In this document: piece by piece, positions 62,779 to 64,000 of the stretch
Position numbering within the stretch: position 1 is the stretch's first letter
How the letters are laid out: the number at the start of each line of letters is the position of its first letter
Source: Yinghuangia aomiensis
GTDB lineage: Bacteria > Actinomycetota > Actinomycetes > Streptomycetales > Streptomycetaceae
Reading direction: 5' to 3'
Assembly: GCF_039542225.1 (NCBI RefSeq)
Contig: NZ_BAABHS010000007.1
Span: 62,001-126,000 of the forward strand
Length of the DNA stretch: 64,000 nucleotides
Program-made: the position numbers and the translations under genes
Notes under the pieces: generated by a model
Told to the model about the DNA's origin: nothing
Seen by the model: only the letters and a program-made list of their open reading frames with translations
Database searches by the model: none

Positions 62779-63453
62779 TCACGGCTCGAACCGGTACCCC
62801 ATGCCCGGCTCGGTGACCAGGTGCTTCGGGTGCGACGGATCGGCCTCCAGCTTGCGCCGCAGCTGCGCCATGTAGACCCGCAGGTAGTTGGTCTCCGTCC
62901 CGTATTGCGGACCCCAGACCTCCTGGAGGAGGGAACGCTGTGTGACCAGCCGACCCGCATTGCGTACCAGCACTTCGAGCAGATGCCACTCGGTCGGGGT
63001 GAGGCGGACGTCCTTGCCGTCCCGGTGCACCTTCTTGGCGGCCAGGTCGACGGTGAACGCCTCGGTGGCCACCACCGGCGCCTCGTCCTCGGGGGCGGCG
63101 CGGCGGACCGCGGCGCGCAGCCGGGCGAGCAGCTCGTCCATGCCGAAGGGCTTGGTGACGTAGTCGTCGGCGCCTGCGTCGAGCGCGGCCACCTTCTCGT
63201 TGGAGGCCTGCCGGGCGCTCAGCACGATGATGGGGACCTTCGTCCACCCGCGCAGGCCGCGGATCACCTCGACGCCGTCCAGGTCCGGCAGGCCCAGGTC
63301 GAGCAGCACCACGTCGGGGTGCCGGTCGGCGGCGGCGGTGAGCGCCTGGGTGCCGTCGGCGGCGGTGTCGACCTCATATCCGCGCGCCTTGAGGTTGATG
63401 GCCAGAGCCCGGACGATCTGCGGCTCGTCGTCCACGACGAGCACCCGTGTCAT
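62779..63453 (-). CDS. kdpE: Two-component response regulator KdpE
   Basis: A 224-aa OmpR/PhoB-class regulator of the high-affinity K+-ATPase operon. Receiver: VLVVDDEPQIVRALAINLKA, phospho-acceptor in VVLLDLGLPDLDGVEV (D about 51), PIIVLSARQ and DDYVTKPFGMDELLAR (Lys about 104). Winged helix: RLTPTEWHLLEVLVRNAGRL and TNYLRVYMAQLRRKLE, the KdpE-type recognition region. ATG 63453 has GGAGG 7 bases upstream and overlaps the kdpD stop by 4 bases. KdpE usually controls kdpFABC, which is not in this window. Confidence 0.92.
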   Translation of the reverse strand: MTRVLVVDDEPQIVRALAINLKARGYEVDTAADGTQALTAAADRHPDVVLLDLGLPDLDGVEVIRGLRGWTKVPIIVLSARQASNEKVAALDAGADDYVTKPFGMDELLARLRAAVRRAAPEDEAPVVATEAFTVDLAAKKVHRDGKDVRLTPTEWHLLEVLVRNAGRLVTQRSLLQEVWGPQYGTETNYLRVYMAQLRRKLEADPSHPKHLVTEPGMGYRFEP

Positions 63454-64000
63454 CGAAGTGCCTCCGTACGAGATGCGGGGTGTTCCGGTGATTCCTCGGC
63501 CGGTCCGGGCGGGTCCGGCGAGGCCGGGCGGGCGGCTGCTGCCATGCGCAGCGTGAGCGCCATGGTGAGACCGCCGCCAGGGGTGTCCTCGGCGACCAGC
63601 GCGCCGCCGAGCGCTTCGGCGAAGCCGCGGGCGACGGCCAAGCCGAGGCCGACGCCGCTGCCGGCGGGGGCGTCGCCGTAGCGCTGGAACGGTTCGAAGA
63701 TGCGTTCCTTGGCCTCGTCCGGGACGCCCTTGCCGCGGTCGACGACGCGCAGCTCGACCCGGTCGCCCAGGGCGTCGGCCTTGACGTGCACGCGCCGGTC
63801 GGGCGGGTTGTGCTTGACCGCGTTCTCTATGACGTTCGCGAGCACCCGTTCGAGCAGTCCGGGGTCCGCCCACACGGTCGGCAGGGTCTCCGGGAAGTCC
63901 AGCGACACGGCCGATTCCGGGACGCCGATCACCGCGCCCGGCACCACCTCGTCGAGGGCGACCTCGCGGAACAGCGGCGTGACCGTGCCGGTCTGCAGGC
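63450..64000 (-). CDS. kdpD: Sensor kinase KdpD, C-terminal part (runs off window)
   Basis: The last ~183 residues of a histidine kinase: LANVIENAVKHNPPDR (N box), VVDRGKGVPDEAKERIFEPF (G1/F box), GVGLGLAVARGFAEALGG (G2) and a Pro/Ala tail. The sequence before it, TVTPLFREVALDEVVPGAVI, matches the KdpD kinase core. Its stop overlaps the kdpE ATG (ATGA), the usual kdpDE arrangement. N-terminal USP and membrane domains are outside the window. Confidence 0.9.
   Translation of the reverse strand, partial: LQTGTVTPLFREVALDEVVPGAVIGVPESAVSLDFPETLPTVWADPGLLERVLANVIENAVKHNPPDRRVHVKADALGDRVELRVVDRGKGVPDEAKERIFEPFQRYGDAPAGSGVGLGLAVARGFAEALGGALVAEDTPGGGLTMALTLRMAAAARPASPDPPGPAEESPEHPASRTEALR

Overview
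The window is very GC-rich actinobacterial chromosome. Codon third positions are almost all G or C, GTG starts are common, and long spurious open frames run antisense to real genes. Gene content points to a Streptomyces-like member of the Streptomycetales: SigE-family sigma factor, RsbW-like ATPase, SpoIIE-type phosphatase, XRE-TPR regulator, DUF3159, DUF2252 and an AMIN-like exported protein. The genus is inferred from family content only. I saw no rRNA, tRNA, CRISPR array, transposase or prophage.

Layout. 1-5 kb: 5' part of dxs, then a sugar ABC transporter (binding lipoprotein, ATPase, permease) on the minus strand and a small conserved protein. 5.7-9.7 kb: aconitase, divergent from a Gfo/Idh/MocA oxidoreductase. 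9.8-16.9 kb: MFS exporter, membrane SpoIIE phosphatase with a coupled MHYT protein, PH-domain protein, Cds1-like PLP enzyme, and a SigE-type sigma factor with a probable membrane partner. 17-21.2 kb: a 53-aa LAxTG membrane microprotein overlapping a processive family-2 glycosyltransferase, DUF2252 protein, secreted esterase.

21.4-29.6 kb is the most unusual block. It is one minus-strand gene run: an intact IucA/IucC siderophore synthetase, a second synthetase whose active-site motifs are nearly all lost, then a vWA protein, a PP2C phosphatase and a membrane kinase with a helix-hairpin-helix. The last three form a TerY-P-type signalling triad. The second synthetase and the vWA gene overlap, so siderophore-type and stress-signalling genes are physically coupled.

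30-41.5 kb: accessory and regulatory genes (RsbW-like ATPase, MFS exporter with a leaderless operator-containing promoter, lipoprotein, AMIN-like protein, class II aldolase, ABC-2 exporter) and small hypotheticals. 41.7-46.8 kb: amine-oxidase remnant and a complete arginine deiminase cluster (antiporter, arcA, arcB, arcC). 47.2-52.4 kb: Pnkp/Hen1 RNA-repair operon with unusually long linkers. 52.9-55 kb: a hypothetical gene and a degenerate toxin-antitoxin remnant. 54.7-64 kb: conserved core (TrmA-type RNA methyltransferase, KimA-like potassium permease divergent from two TrkA-type proteins, XRE-TPR regulator, DUF3159, OB-fold protein, kdpE and the 3' end of kdpD). Potassium homeostasis is thus represented twice within about 8 kb.
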